The notes under the pieces: model-generated
Told to the model about the DNA's origin: nothing
Seen by the model: the letters and a program-made list of their open reading frames with translations, nothing else
Databases searched by the model: none
Program-made: the position numbers and the translations under genes
Source: an uncultured Alphaproteobacteria bacterium
GTDB lineage: Bacteria > Pseudomonadota > Alphaproteobacteria > Micropepsales > Micropepsaceae
Length of the DNA stretch: 64,000 nucleotides
Direction of reading: 5' to 3'
Assembly (NCBI GenBank): GCA_903857685.1
Contig: CAIOFO010000105.1
Span: 19,614 to 83,613 of the forward strand
In this document: piece after piece, positions 48,468-56,953 of the stretch
How positions within the stretch are numbered: position 1 is the first letter of the stretch
Layout of the letters: every line of letters begins with the position of its first letter

Positions 48468-48994
48468 TCCGGTTTTCGCAGATAAATATAGAGCGCGCCC
48501 GCGCCGCCATGGCGGACATGGGCGGGGGCGCTGCCGGCTATCAAGGCGGCGAATTCCGGTTCGTTCAGCCAGCGCGGCACCATTTCCTTGAGCACGCCAT
48601 GGCTGCGCATCATCCACTCGGCGTCTTCATTCTTGGGATTGCCTTTGCCGGTCACCACCAGCGTCAGCCGCAGGCCGCTTTTGCGCGAGCGCTGCAGGAA
48701 AGACAGCAGGGCGCGATGCGCCGTCTCCTGGGTCAGCCCATGCAGGTCCATGCTGGCCTGGGGCCGCACCCCGCCGCGCTTGAGCCGCTCCCGGGTATTG
48801 CCGTCCAGCCCTTTTAGTGGTCGCCCGGCCGGACGGAAAACCGCTTCACACTTTTCCTGGCCACGCTCCGTGCCGCCGGGCTTTGCCTTTGCGGCGTGTT
48901 TTTTCGCCTTGGCTTTGGCGATGACCTGCGGCCGCGTCGTCTCCACAGTCTTCTTGAACAGGATTTTTTCGTCTTCGGTGGTCCGGCGCTTCAT
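48464..48994 (-). CDS. Smr-domain protein with repeat-derived insert
   Basis: 176 residues. The C-terminal Smr (small MutS-related) domain has DLHGLTQETAHRALLSFL (DLHG at 83-86), LTLVVTGKGNPKNEDAEWMMRSHGVLKEMVPRWL and HGGAGALYIYLRKP. Smr domains are predicted nicking or RNA-binding modules. The N-terminal 70 residues are lysine-rich and low complexity; residues 42-59 are encoded by an in-frame family A repeat (48819-48869). The conserved domain is untouched. It overlaps mltA upstream and yjbQ downstream by four bases. Confidence 0.92.
   Translation of the reverse strand: MKRRTTEDEKILFKKTVETTRPQVIAKAKAKKHAAKAKPGGTERGQEKCEAVFRPAGRPLKGLDGNTRERLKRGGVRPQASMDLHGLTQETAHRALLSFLQRSRKSGLRLTLVVTGKGNPKNEDAEWMMRSHGVLKEMVPRWLNEPEFAALIAGSAPAHVRHGGAGALYIYLRKPE
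48819..48869 (+). repeat. Family A palindromic repeat, copy 6, inside the smr coding sequence
   Basis: GGTCGCCCGGCCGGACG, GAAAACCGC, then CACTTTTCCTGGCC and ACGCTCC. The stem is GGAAAA/TTTTCC. It is read in the antisense direction as part of smr, without stop codons, encoding RGQEKCEAVFRPAGR. The copy is a few bases shorter in the loop than copy 5. Confidence 0.8.
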
Positions 48995-50145
48995 GGGAAA
49001 TCTTTTTGTTTTCCCAGCTTCGCCGCCAGCGCATTGGGCAGCAGCACAAACATCGTCCCATCGGCTTTCATATTGCCGGCCTCGACCTCGGCCTCGTCGC
49101 CAAAGCCGAAAAATATGTCGCCGCGCACCGCGCCCCTTATCGCGCCGCCGGTATCCTGGCCGATCAGAAGCCCGCGCACCGGCGCGGCATCCACATAATA
49201 GGGCGCTCCCAACGCATGGATGCGAGGATCAATCGCCAGGCTGGCGCGCGGCGTCAGGGCCGCGCCCAGGGTCCCCTGATTGCCCAGCGCGGCATCGCCC
49301 ACCGGTTTTTCCTCGAAAAAGATAAAGGACTGATCGGCTTCCATCACCGCCTGGGCGCGGACCGGATTATGTTTCAGCCAGGCGCGGATGCTGGCGAGCG
49401 AAACATTCTCCCGCGCCAGCGCGCCTTCCGCAATCAGCACCCGGCCGATGGCCGTATAGGGTTTGCCATTCTCGCCGGCATAGCCGATGCGTTCGCTGCC
49501 GCCTTCCGCAAACCGCACCCGGCCCGAGCCCTGAATCTGCAGGAAGAACAGCGCCACCGGATCATCGCACCAGAACAGGATTTTCGCATTGCCGATGCCA
49601 TGCGCATCAATCTCGGCCCGGCTGGCATAGGGCACCAGCTTCTGCCCCTCCAGCCGCCCCGAAACATGCTCGCCTTCAAAGCGCGGCGAGAATTGCGACA
49701 AGTCCACCCGGATCAGGTCGGGCGGCAAGCCGTAGACCGGCGTCTGGTAGGCATCATGGCGTGTATGGCTGGCGGCGATCTGCGGCTCGTAATAGCCGGT
49801 GAAAAGCCCGCTGCGGTTGTCGCCGGCCGAAATCCGGTAGGGCGTGAAATGCCTTTCAAAAAATCCCCGCGCCTCGCCTTTCGCGGCGGCGCAGACCGGC
49901 AGCCAGTCCGCCGCCATTCCCGCATAGCCCTTTCCGCCCATGGCCGCTTGCGGCGCCCTGGCGGCAAGCATGGCGCAGCCCCGGATAAAGGAGGCCAGCG
50001 CCGCCGTCTCGTCGTCTGCGGCCCAACCGGGCAAATCGTTGAAGGTGGCTTGCGTCAGGCGAAGCGGAGCGTTCTGTTGCGGCGGCTGCAACGGCTGGCG
50101 CCAAAGATAGACGCACACCACCGTGGCGGCCAGCGCGAACAACAC
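48991..50145 (-). CDS. mltA: Membrane-bound lytic murein transglycosylase A
   Basis: 384-residue muramidase forming 1,6-anhydro-muropeptides. The N-terminal helix LFALAATVVCVYLW anchors or exports it. GLFTGYYEPQIAAS is the MltA signature, and the 3D domain near the C-terminus (AQDTGGAIRGAVRGDIFFGFGDEAEVEAGNM) holds the catalytic aspartate. GTG 50145 is the usable start. It provides substrates for the AmpG-like permease encoded at 33.5 kb. Confidence 0.95.
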   Translation of the reverse strand: MLFALAATVVCVYLWRQPLQPPQQNAPLRLTQATFNDLPGWAADDETAALASFIRGCAMLAARAPQAAMGGKGYAGMAADWLPVCAAAKGEARGFFERHFTPYRISAGDNRSGLFTGYYEPQIAASHTRHDAYQTPVYGLPPDLIRVDLSQFSPRFEGEHVSGRLEGQKLVPYASRAEIDAHGIGNAKILFWCDDPVALFFLQIQGSGRVRFAEGGSERIGYAGENGKPYTAIGRVLIAEGALARENVSLASIRAWLKHNPVRAQAVMEADQSFIFFEEKPVGDAALGNQGTLGAALTPRASLAIDPRIHALGAPYYVDAAPVRGLLIGQDTGGAIRGAVRGDIFFGFGDEAEVEAGNMKADGTMFVLLPNALAAKLGKQKDFP

Positions 50146-50165
50146 CAGCGCGATGCGCAGATTTT

Positions 50166-50774
50166 TCAGGCGAAATCGCCCGCCGTCGCCACCAGCGTCC
50201 AGTTGGGATCGGAGGCGCCGATGGTGCGGGCGAAACTCCAGCGATCCGCAACTTCCCGCACCGCCCCGTCGGGCGCGGTGAAATTGGCGCGAAACGCGAC
50301 GGTGATATCGGCCAGCTTGCCGGACAGTTCGGCGCTCACAATGCGCGCGTCGATGATGTTGGTCATGCGTTCCGGCGCGCCGGGCCGGGCCGCGATCTCG
50401 CGTTCAAAGGCGCCGTAGACTTCGGCGGACAAAAGCGGGCGCAGCGCCAGCCGGTCGGCATCGCCGTAAGCCTTCTGGATGATCTCATAGGCGGTGCGGG
50501 CGCCGGACAGAAACCGGTCGCGGTCAAAGCCGGGATCGGCCAGTTCAATGTCGAGCAGCCCGCGGGCACAGGCGCCTTCCGGCGGCGGCGTCTGGACGTC
50601 CGGGGCGGCGGGTCCGCGCATGTCGCGCAAGGGCGATGGCGCGCGGTTGCCGAGGGCGGCATCATTCTGCGGCTCATGGCCGGTGCGGCGGCCCAGCACG
50701 GTGTAGAGGCGAAACAGCAGCACCCCGGCCACCATCGCGGCAATCAGAATTCCGATGAGCTGTGAATCCGGCAT
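50166..50774 (-). CDS. Tim44/TimA family putative adaptor protein
   Basis: 202 residues. One N-terminal helix (LIGILIAAMVAGVLLFRLYTVLG) precedes a polar linker and a C-terminal Tim44-like domain (LADPGFDRDRFLSGARTAYEIIQKAYGDADRLALRPLLSAEVYGAFE). The bacterial homologue of the mitochondrial Tim44 import factor is inner-membrane bound with an unclear function. It is paired with mltA on one side and divergent from secB on the other, the usual alphaproteobacterial arrangement. Confidence 0.93.
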   Translation of the reverse strand: MPDSQLIGILIAAMVAGVLLFRLYTVLGRRTGHEPQNDAALGNRAPSPLRDMRGPAAPDVQTPPPEGACARGLLDIELADPGFDRDRFLSGARTAYEIIQKAYGDADRLALRPLLSAEVYGAFEREIAARPGAPERMTNIIDARIVSAELSGKLADITVAFRANFTAPDGAVREVADRWSFARTIGASDPNWTLVATAGDFA

Positions 50775-50825
50775 CGTTTTTTTCCTGTGGCCCTGACCCT
50801 AGCGTTCCGGGCTTTTGGGGTCCAG

Positions 50826-50838
50826 ATTTTATCGATAA
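50826..50838. promoter_or_regulatory. Palindromic 10-mer shared with the pstC/kinase spacer
   Basis: ATTTTATCGATAA with the perfect palindrome TTATCGATAA, identical to 31082-31094. It lies in the 158-base divergent spacer between timA and secB. Confidence 0.35.
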
Positions 50839-50932
50839 CGCGCCAAATCGGCTCTTAGCCTTGTCTTAAACGCATAAACCATGGTAGCGCGCGGCCATAA
50901 GACGATAGACGGCCAAGCAAAGGACGGCACCC

Positions 50933-51388
50933 ATGAGTAGCGACGGCGGCGAAAACAAGCCCAATCTTCAGATTATCGGCCAATATATCAAGGATCTGTC
51001 CTTCGAGAATCCGGGCGCGCCCGTGGCTCTGAGCGGCAATCCCGAGATGGATCTGGGCGTGGATCTGCAGGCCAAGCCCGCCGGACCCGACATGTTCGAA
51101 GTCGTGCTCAGCATGCGCATCCGGGCCAATTCCGAGGGCAAGCCCCTGTTCATACTGGAACTGGCCTATGCCGCGCTGGTCCGGATGGTGAATATTCCCG
51201 AAGACGCCGCCCAGCGCATGCTGCTGATCCAGACGCCTTACCTGATGTATCCCTTCGCCCGCCGCATCCTGGCCGACATGGTGCGGGACGGCGGCATGCC
51301 GCCGCTGATGATCGAGCCGATTGATTTTGCCACGCTCTACCAGGTGAAGATGGCGCAGGCGGCGCAGCAGCCCGCCGGTACGGCCTGA
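50933..51388 (+). CDS. secB: Protein-export chaperone SecB
   Basis: Tetrameric cytosolic chaperone handing preproteins to SecA, 151 residues. LQIIGQYIKDLSFENPGAP and the end YLMYPFARRILADMVRDGGMPPLMIEPIDFATLY are the SecB signatures; VLSMRIRANSEGKPLFILELAYAALV is the central sheet. It faces timA and converges with dnaQ. Confidence 0.97.
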   Translation: MSSDGGENKPNLQIIGQYIKDLSFENPGAPVALSGNPEMDLGVDLQAKPAGPDMFEVVLSMRIRANSEGKPLFILELAYAALVRMVNIPEDAAQRMLLIQTPYLMYPFARRILADMVRDGGMPPLMIEPIDFATLYQVKMAQAAQQPAGTA

Positions 51389-51401
51389 CTTCAATTCCGG
51401 G

Positions 51402-52091
51402 CTAGGCCCGGTTCCAGATCGCGTCGTCGCCCAGCTCTTTTTCGACAAAGGCAAGGTGCAGCGCAATCTCATCCTGTGAAATGCGCGGCTCCAGCCGGTG
51501 CGGCCGCTGATGGGCGCGCGGAATTTCCGGTTCGGCTCCTGCCACCGCAATCTCCACCGGCGCCAGCGCCAGGCCGCGCTGGCGGCCCCCGATCAGTTCC
51601 AGGTAGATCTGGGCGGTAAGGTCGGCGTCCAGCAGCGCGCCGTGCTTGGCGCGCGCCGTCAGGTCCACACCAAAGCGCTTGCAAAGTTCGTCGAGGGAAT
51701 AGCGGGCGCCGGGAATCTTGCGCTTGGCGATCTCGATCGTGTCGATGGCGCGGGACAACGGAATGGGCGGATGGCCGGTGCGCGCCAGCTCCGCATTGAT
51801 GAACTTTATGTCAAAGCCGGCATTGTGGATCACCAGCGGCGCATCGCCGATGAAAGCCAGAAATTCCCCGGCCACCGCCGCGAAGAATGGCTTGTCGCTG
51901 AGAAACTCGTTGCTGAGGCCGTGAACGCGCTGGGATTCGATCGGCACTTCGCGTTCGGGATTGAGATAGGCCTGAAACGTGTTGCCGGTGGGAAAATGGT
52001 CGATCAGCTCGACACAGCCGATTTCCACGATGCGGTGACCGTCGCTTGGCTCGAACCCGGTTGTTTCGGTGTCGAAAACAATTTCGCGCAT
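51402..52091 (-). CDS. dnaQ: DNA polymerase III epsilon subunit
   Basis: Proofreading 3'-5' exonuclease, 229 residues. Exo I is FDTETTGFEPSDGHRIVEIGCVEL, Exo II is LVIHNAGFDIKFINAEL, and Exo III is KHGALLDADLTAQIYLEL, giving the DEDDh set. The C-terminal tail after about residue 185 would contact the polymerase alpha subunit. The start overlaps the coaE stop codon by one base. Confidence 0.96.
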   Translation of the reverse strand: MREIVFDTETTGFEPSDGHRIVEIGCVELIDHFPTGNTFQAYLNPEREVPIESQRVHGLSNEFLSDKPFFAAVAGEFLAFIGDAPLVIHNAGFDIKFINAELARTGHPPIPLSRAIDTIEIAKRKIPGARYSLDELCKRFGVDLTARAKHGALLDADLTAQIYLELIGGRQRGLALAPVEIAVAGAEPEIPRAHQRPHRLEPRISQDEIALHLAFVEKELGDDAIWNRA

Positions 52092-52699
52092 CAGCCGAGC
52101 TTCCTAGCTATTTCGGACAGGATCATCCGGACCTGATCGCGAGCGTGATCCAGCCCCTTGTCCGTGACAACCACATAATGCGCCTTGGCGCGCTTTTCCA
52201 CATCCGGCATCTGCCGGGCGTGCAAGGCATCGAATTTCTCCGCCGTCATGCCGGGGCGTTCCAGGGCGCGGGCGCGCTGCACCGTCTGCGGCGCACTGAC
52301 CACCACAACCGCGTCCATCCCCGCCTCGGCGCCGATTTCGAACAGCAGCGGAACGTCGAGCAGCACGACAGGCGTGCCTTTTGCTTCGGCTTCCCGCAGG
52401 AACGCATTGCGTTCCGCCGCCACCAGCGGATGTACCAGCGCCTCCAGTTTCGCCAGCGCCGCCGGATTGCCCGCCACCGCCGCCGACAGGGCGGCGCGGT
52501 CCACCGCGCCGTCCCTCACCGCGTCCGGAAAAATACTTGCGATCCTCGCCGCCGCCGCCCCGCCCTTGCCATACAGTTTGTGGATGGCGGCATCGGCGTC
52601 ATGCACCGTCACGCCTTCGGCGGCGAACAATTTTGCGGTTTCGCTCTTGCCCATGGCGATGGAGCCGGTCAGGCCGATGACATAAGGCTTACGTGGCAT
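52091..52699 (-). CDS. coaE: Dephospho-CoA kinase
   Basis: Last step of coenzyme A synthesis, 202 residues. The P-loop is [21 protein letters not shown], followed by [17 protein letters not shown] and [24 protein letters not shown]; all are standard CoaE motifs. It overlaps the aroE end by 11 bases. Confidence 0.96.
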   Translation of the reverse strand: MPRKPYVIGLTGSIAMGKSETAKLFAAEGVTVHDADAAIHKLYGKGGAAAARIASIFPDAVRDGAVDRAALSAAVAGNPAALAKLEALVHPLVAAERNAFLREAEAKGTPVVLLDVPLLFEIGAEAGMDAVVVVSAPQTVQRARALERPGMTAEKFDALHARQMPDVEKRAKAHYVVVTDKGLDHARDQVRMILSEIARKLG

Positions 52700-53531
52700 C
52701 GAGCGCCTGTATCATCGCGGCGCGCAGGCCGGAGGTCACGCTGGGCCTGACGCCGAAAAAGGCTTCGAAGGACGGCACCGCCTGATGCATCAGCATGCCC
52801 AGTCCATCAATGGTCTTGTGGCCGCGCGCCGTGGCGGATCTCAGCAACTCGGTTTCCAGCGGACTATAGACGATGTCGCATACCGGCGCGCTGCGCGGCA
52901 GCCCGGTCAGGTCCAGGTCCAGGGACGGCACGTCCGCCATCCCGGCGCTGGTGGTGTTGAGGAGCAATGCCGCCTGGGACGCCAGCGCCGCCCAGCTTTC
53001 CAGGGGCCCCGGCAGCAGCCTGGCCGTGAGCTTGAGCGCCAGGGCATGGGCCAGCGTTTCGGCCCGGGCCTGATGGCGGTTGAGGATATGGATCTGCGCC
53101 ACGCCCAGTTCATCCAGCGCCAGAAGCGCGCCCCGCGCGGCGCCGCCCGCCCCCAGCAGCACCACGGTCTTGCCCGCCAGCGTATCCTCGCCCAGGTTTT
53201 CCCTTAGGCTCTGGAACAGGCCGATATGATCGGTGTTGCGGCCGGTGATGCCATCCTTGCCGAACACCAGAAGATTGGCGGCGCCGCAGATTTCCGCCGC
53301 CCGGTCGTGAATGCCGGCGATGGCAAAAGCGGCCTGCTTGTGCGGCACGGTGACATTGACGCCGGCAAAGCCTTCCCGGCGCACGCGGGCGATTTCGGCG
53401 GTGAATTCCCCGGGCTGGGCGGGCAGCCGCACCATTTCGCCGTCAATGCCATATTGCTTCAGCCAATAGCCATGCAAGAGCGGCGAGAGAGAATGTGTCA
53501 CCGGCCAGCCGATTACGCCCGCGCGCTTCAT
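52689..53531 (-). CDS. aroE: Shikimate dehydrogenase
   Basis: NADPH-dependent enzyme of the shikimate pathway, 280 residues. [20 protein letters not shown] binds shikimate, [17 protein letters not shown] holds the catalytic lysine, [16 protein letters not shown] is the nucleotide motif, and [19 protein letters not shown] is the C-terminal signature. It overlaps maf by four bases. Confidence 0.97.
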   Translation of the reverse strand: MKRAGVIGWPVTHSLSPLLHGYWLKQYGIDGEMVRLPAQPGEFTAEIARVRREGFAGVNVTVPHKQAAFAIAGIHDRAAEICGAANLLVFGKDGITGRNTDHIGLFQSLRENLGEDTLAGKTVVLLGAGGAARGALLALDELGVAQIHILNRHQARAETLAHALALKLTARLLPGPLESWAALASQAALLLNTTSAGMADVPSLDLDLTGLPRSAPVCDIVYSPLETELLRSATARGHKTIDGLGMLMHQAVPSFEAFFGVRPSVTSGLRAAMIQALDAT

Positions 53532-54124
53532 GTGCCGAGAATCCCCTGTGTCCGCAGGGCCGCCAATACCGGCAGCAGCGGCAGGCCCAGAATGGTGAAG
53601 GCATCGCCGTCGACGTGGCTGAAAAGCTGCGCCCCGCGGCCCTCATAGTGATAGCCGCCGACGCTAGACAAAAGCGCCTCGCCTTCCGCCGCCAGATAGG
53701 CGTCCAAAAAAGAGTCGCTGAGAACCCGCATGGTCAGGCGTGCGATGCCGGTGTCCTGCCAGAGCGGCGCACCGTCCCGGACCAGCGACGCCGCCGAGAT
53801 CAGCTCATGCGTCTTGCCCGACAATTTTTGCAGCATGCGTTTCAACTGGGTCAGGTCGGAGCATTTCGAAATGATCTCGGATCCGAACGCCAGCACCGAA
53901 TCCCCGCCCAGCACCAGGGCCCCGGGACTGCGGCGCGACACGGTGAGGGCCTTCTGTTCGGCCAGGGTCCGGGCAATTTCCGCCGCGTCGCTGCCCTTGT
54001 CCCACAGGTCGGCGATCAATGACGATTCGTCCAGGTCGGCGGCGGAAACATGGAAGGGCACACCCGCGGCCGTCAGCATTCTCGCGCGGGATGCGCTGCC
54101 GGAAGCCAGCACCAGCTCGCTCAT
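53528..54124 (-). CDS. maf: Maf-like nucleoside triphosphate pyrophosphatase
   Basis: 198 residues. LVLASGSASRARMLTAAGVPF is the Maf N-terminal signature, LGGDSVLAFG the catalytic loop, and LSSVGGYHYEGRGAQLFSHVDGDAFTILGLPLLPVL the C-terminal motif. Family members hydrolyse dTTP/UTP or m7GTP. Part of the conserved ppsR-maf-aroE-coaE-dnaQ run. Confidence 0.95.
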   Translation of the reverse strand: MSELVLASGSASRARMLTAAGVPFHVSAADLDESSLIADLWDKGSDAAEIARTLAEQKALTVSRRSPGALVLGGDSVLAFGSEIISKCSDLTQLKRMLQKLSGKTHELISAASLVRDGAPLWQDTGIARLTMRVLSDSFLDAYLAAEGEALLSSVGGYHYEGRGAQLFSHVDGDAFTILGLPLLPVLAALRTQGILGT

Positions 54125-54960
54125 GATTCCGTCTGCTCCTGTGGGGCGCGCTCCGGCCGTTCGTTCAGGAGATTCATCACCGCCGCCGCAGTCTCTTCGA
54201 TCGAGCGCCGCGAGACATCGATGGTCGGCCAGTCATTCTGTTCGAACAATCTGCGGGTGGCATTGATCTCCTCGCGCACCACATCCAGGTCAATATAGCT
54301 GGTGTCGCGCGCCTCCCCCATGCTGGCCAGGCGGTTGCGCCGCACCTGCACCAGCCGGTCCGGCGTTACCCACAGGCCCACGATCAGCGGACTTTTCGCC
54401 TCCAGCAATTGCAGCGGCGGCGGCATGCGCGGTACCAGCGGCACATTGGCGGCCTTGACACCGCGAATGGCCAGATAGACGCAGGTCGGCGTCTTGGAGG
54501 TTCGGCTGGCGCCGGTGAGGATCACCTGGGCGTCGTTGATCGTGTCCAGCGACTGGCCGTCGTCATGGGCGATGGTGAAATTGAGGGTGTCGATGCGTTC
54601 CAGGTAACGCTGGTCCACCTGGTGCTGGCGCCCGACCTTGTGGGTTTCGCGCGAGCCCAGGAATTGGCGCAGGGCGGTGACCGGCGCATCCAGCACATCC
54701 ACACATTCTATCAACAAGGCGTCACAGCGGTAAATCAGCCTGTCGCGCAAATCCTGGTTGGCTAGGGTGAAGAACACCAGCCCCGGGGCGATGGTGATAT
54801 GATCCAGGGCGCGCGCCAGCTGATGCTCGCCGCGCACCAGGGCATAAAAGTGGAGCTGGACATCGACATTCTCGAACTGCGCCAGGGCGGCGTTGGCCAA
54901 GGCGTTGAGGGTCTCCCCTGTCGAGTCCGAGACAAGATGAATATGAAATTTTTTCTCCAC
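54121..54960 (-). CDS. ppsR: PPDK/PEP synthase regulatory kinase-pyrophosphorylase
   Basis: Bifunctional ADP-dependent kinase/phosphorylase (DUF299) that inactivates and reactivates pyruvate phosphate dikinase or PEP synthase, about 279 residues. HIHLVSDSTGETLNALANAAL is the N-terminal motif, VILTGASRTSKTPTCVYLAIRGVKAANVPLVP contains the P-loop. GTG 54960 has GGGA six bases upstream; GTG 54981 adds seven residues. It is first in its minus-strand run and divergent from hemH. Confidence 0.93.
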   Translation of the reverse strand: MEKKFHIHLVSDSTGETLNALANAALAQFENVDVQLHFYALVRGEHQLARALDHITIAPGLVFFTLANQDLRDRLIYRCDALLIECVDVLDAPVTALRQFLGSRETHKVGRQHQVDQRYLERIDTLNFTIAHDDGQSLDTINDAQVILTGASRTSKTPTCVYLAIRGVKAANVPLVPRMPPPLQLLEAKSPLIVGLWVTPDRLVQVRRNRLASMGEARDTSYIDLDVVREEINATRRLFEQNDWPTIDVSRRSIEETAAAVMNLLNERPERAPQEQTES

Positions 54961-55201
54961 AGACAGTCCCAAATGCTCCACGGTGATTCAGAGGCCTTGT
55001 CCTCTTTCTCCATCGCCAGGGCGCAGACTTGTGTCCCCGGCGGGACGTCTGTGCATGACAGGAGGATGACAAGGATAGCATTTCGGGACAGTTTGGCGAG
55101 AGTGCCCTGGACCTAAAGCCTTGAAGAGACACAGGATGACGTCTATGCCCTGCGGGGCTTTTGCAAAGCCTCCACAGATTCACATAGCAAACAACATCTT
55201 C

Positions 55202-55225
55202 ATCATTACCTTTAGTAAGAATGAT
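55202..55225 (+). promoter_or_regulatory. Inverted repeat before hemH, possible Fur-type operator
   Basis: ATCATTAC (55202-55209) and GTAAGAATGAT (55215-55225) form an interrupted palindrome just before the hemH ribosome site GGAGAG. AT-rich symmetry of about this size suits a Fur-family operator, and a fur gene is in the window, but the match to known boxes is loose. Confidence 0.3.
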
Positions 55226-55242
55226 CTTATGAAGGAGAGCCT

Positions 55243-56268
55243 GTGAAGCTTGGGATCATTCTGTTCAATCTGGGCGGGCCGGACAGCCCCGAAGCGGTTG
55301 AGCCGTTTTTGCGCAACCTGTTTTCCGATCCAGCGATCATTTCCCTGCCCTGGCTGATACGGCTGCCGCTGGCCAGGTTCATTGCCCGCCGGCGCGCGCC
55401 GCTGGCGCGGGCGATCTATGATCATATCGGCGGGCGTTCTCCGATCCTGGAGGAAACCCAGAAACAGGCGCGGGCGCTGGAGCAGGCGCTGACGGAGCCG
55501 GGGTTGGAAGTGCGGGCCTTTGTCGCCATGCGGTGCTGGAATCCATTCAGCGACGGCGCCGCGCTGGCGATGAGCAAATTCGCTCCAGACCGGATCGTGG
55601 CGCTGCCGCTCTATCCGCAATATTCCACCACCACCAGCGCCTCGGCCTTCAAGGACTGGGACCGCGCCGCCAGAAAGGCCGGTCTCTCGCAGCCGCTCAC
55701 GCGGATCTGCTGCTATCCCGATGACGCGGGCTTCATCGCCGCCGCGGCCACGAAAATCCGCGCCGTCATGGCCGACCTCAAGCCGGGGCTTTCCTATCGC
55801 CTGCTTTTGTCGGCGCACGGCCTGCCGAAGAAAGTGGTCGCGGGCGGCGACCCCTATCAATGGCAGGTGGAGCGCACCGCAGCCGCGCTGGCGGCGGCGC
55901 TGGGCATTCCAGGACTGGACTGGACCGTCTGCTACCAAAGCCGTGTGGGACCGCTCAAATGGCTTGAGCCGGCAACGGACGCGCAGATCCGGCGCGCGGG
56001 CGCCGAGGGCAAGGGCGTGATCCTCGCGCCCATCGCTTTTGTCAGCGAACATTCCGAGACCCTGGTGGAACTGGATATCGAATATGCCAAGCTTGCGCGG
56101 GAAGCGGGCGTGCCGGATTATCGCCGCGCGGCCACGGTGGGCGCGGATCCGGATTTCATTGCCGGCCTGGCCGGGCTGGTGCGCCGCGCCATGAACCAGG
56201 CGGGCACGATCAATAGCGGCGATGGCCGCCTGTGCCCGGCGGAATTCTGCCGTTGTGCTTTGGAGTAA
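55243..56268 (+). CDS. hemH: Ferrochelatase
   Basis: Inserts iron into protoporphyrin IX, 341 residues with GTG start 55243 and GGAGAG upstream. IILFNLGGPDSPEAVEPFLRNLFSD is the N-terminal signature; LLLSAHGLPKKVVAGGDPYQWQVERT holds the active-site histidine; VILAPIAFVSEHSETLVELDIEY the acidic metal path. The C-terminal DGRLCPAEFCRCALE has three cysteines that may ligate a 2Fe-2S cluster, as in some bacterial enzymes. hemJ follows directly. Confidence 0.96.
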   Translation: MKLGIILFNLGGPDSPEAVEPFLRNLFSDPAIISLPWLIRLPLARFIARRRAPLARAIYDHIGGRSPILEETQKQARALEQALTEPGLEVRAFVAMRCWNPFSDGAALAMSKFAPDRIVALPLYPQYSTTTSASAFKDWDRAARKAGLSQPLTRICCYPDDAGFIAAAATKIRAVMADLKPGLSYRLLLSAHGLPKKVVAGGDPYQWQVERTAAALAAALGIPGLDWTVCYQSRVGPLKWLEPATDAQIRRAGAEGKGVILAPIAFVSEHSETLVELDIEYAKLAREAGVPDYRRAATVGADPDFIAGLAGLVRRAMNQAGTINSGDGRLCPAEFCRCALE

Positions 56269-56274
56269 TTGTGG

Positions 56275-56730
56275 ATGGATGGCTTGCGTGATTTCCTGTC
56301 GAATTATATTGACTGGATCAAGGCCTTTCATGTCATCGCGGTGATCGCCTGGATGGCGGGGATGCTGTACCTGCCGCGGCTGTTCGTCTATCACACCGAG
56401 ACAAGGCCGGGCTCGGAGGGCAGCGAGCGCTTCAAGGTGATGGAGCGCAGGCTTCTCAAAGCCATCATGAATCCGGCGATGATCGCGGTGTGGATACTGG
56501 GGCCGCTGCTGGCCTGGCTCACCGGCACCTACCTTGACACCTGGCTTCAGACGAAGTTCGTGCTGGTGATCGCCATGACCGGGGTGCACGGCTTTTGCGT
56601 GCACTGCTGGCGGGAATTCGCCAATGACCGAAACACCAGGACGGCCCGTTTCTACCGTATCCTCAATGAGGTTCCCGCCCTGCTTATGGTGTTTATCGTG
56701 ATTTTGGTTATCGTTCAGCCTTTCTCCTGA
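56275..56730 (+). CDS. hemJ: Protoporphyrinogen oxidase HemJ
   Basis: Membrane enzyme converting protoporphyrinogen IX to protoporphyrin IX, 151 residues from ATG 56275 with GGAG nine bases upstream. KAFHVIAVIAWMAGMLYLPRLFVYHTE has the conserved His and Arg/Tyr residues; four hydrophobic helices follow, and MTGVHGFCVHCWREFA carries further conserved histidines. It acts directly before HemH, with which it is co-transcribed. Confidence 0.95.
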   Translation: MDGLRDFLSNYIDWIKAFHVIAVIAWMAGMLYLPRLFVYHTETRPGSEGSERFKVMERRLLKAIMNPAMIAVWILGPLLAWLTGTYLDTWLQTKFVLVIAMTGVHGFCVHCWREFANDRNTRTARFYRILNEVPALLMVFIVILVIVQPFS

Positions 56731-56764
56731 TCATTAAAAATTTGCCGGCCTGCCCGGGGGCGAT

Positions 56765-56792
56765 TTGCAAGCCCGCCAAATCAGGCTATAAG
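56765..56792 (+). promoter_or_regulatory. Candidate sigma-70 promoter for rho
   Basis: TTGCAA (56765-56770) and TATAAG (56787-56792) are 16 bases apart. Transcription would start near 56799 and give a leader of about 155 bases before rho. The leader contains complementary GC-rich segments, as expected for Rho autoregulation. Confidence 0.5.
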
Positions 56793-56953
56793 CCTCCCGT
56801 TCCCTCATGACCCGAAGGCCTCCCGCGATGTTCGCCGGAAGCCGGGGCCGGAAATAACCGGTGCGGGTCAGACCAACTCCCGATGAAAAATTCCAGGGGC
56901 CTCCGTTTCGGGTCCCATTCACCGGGCCAATTTCCTCTCAGGTGTTATTTCCC

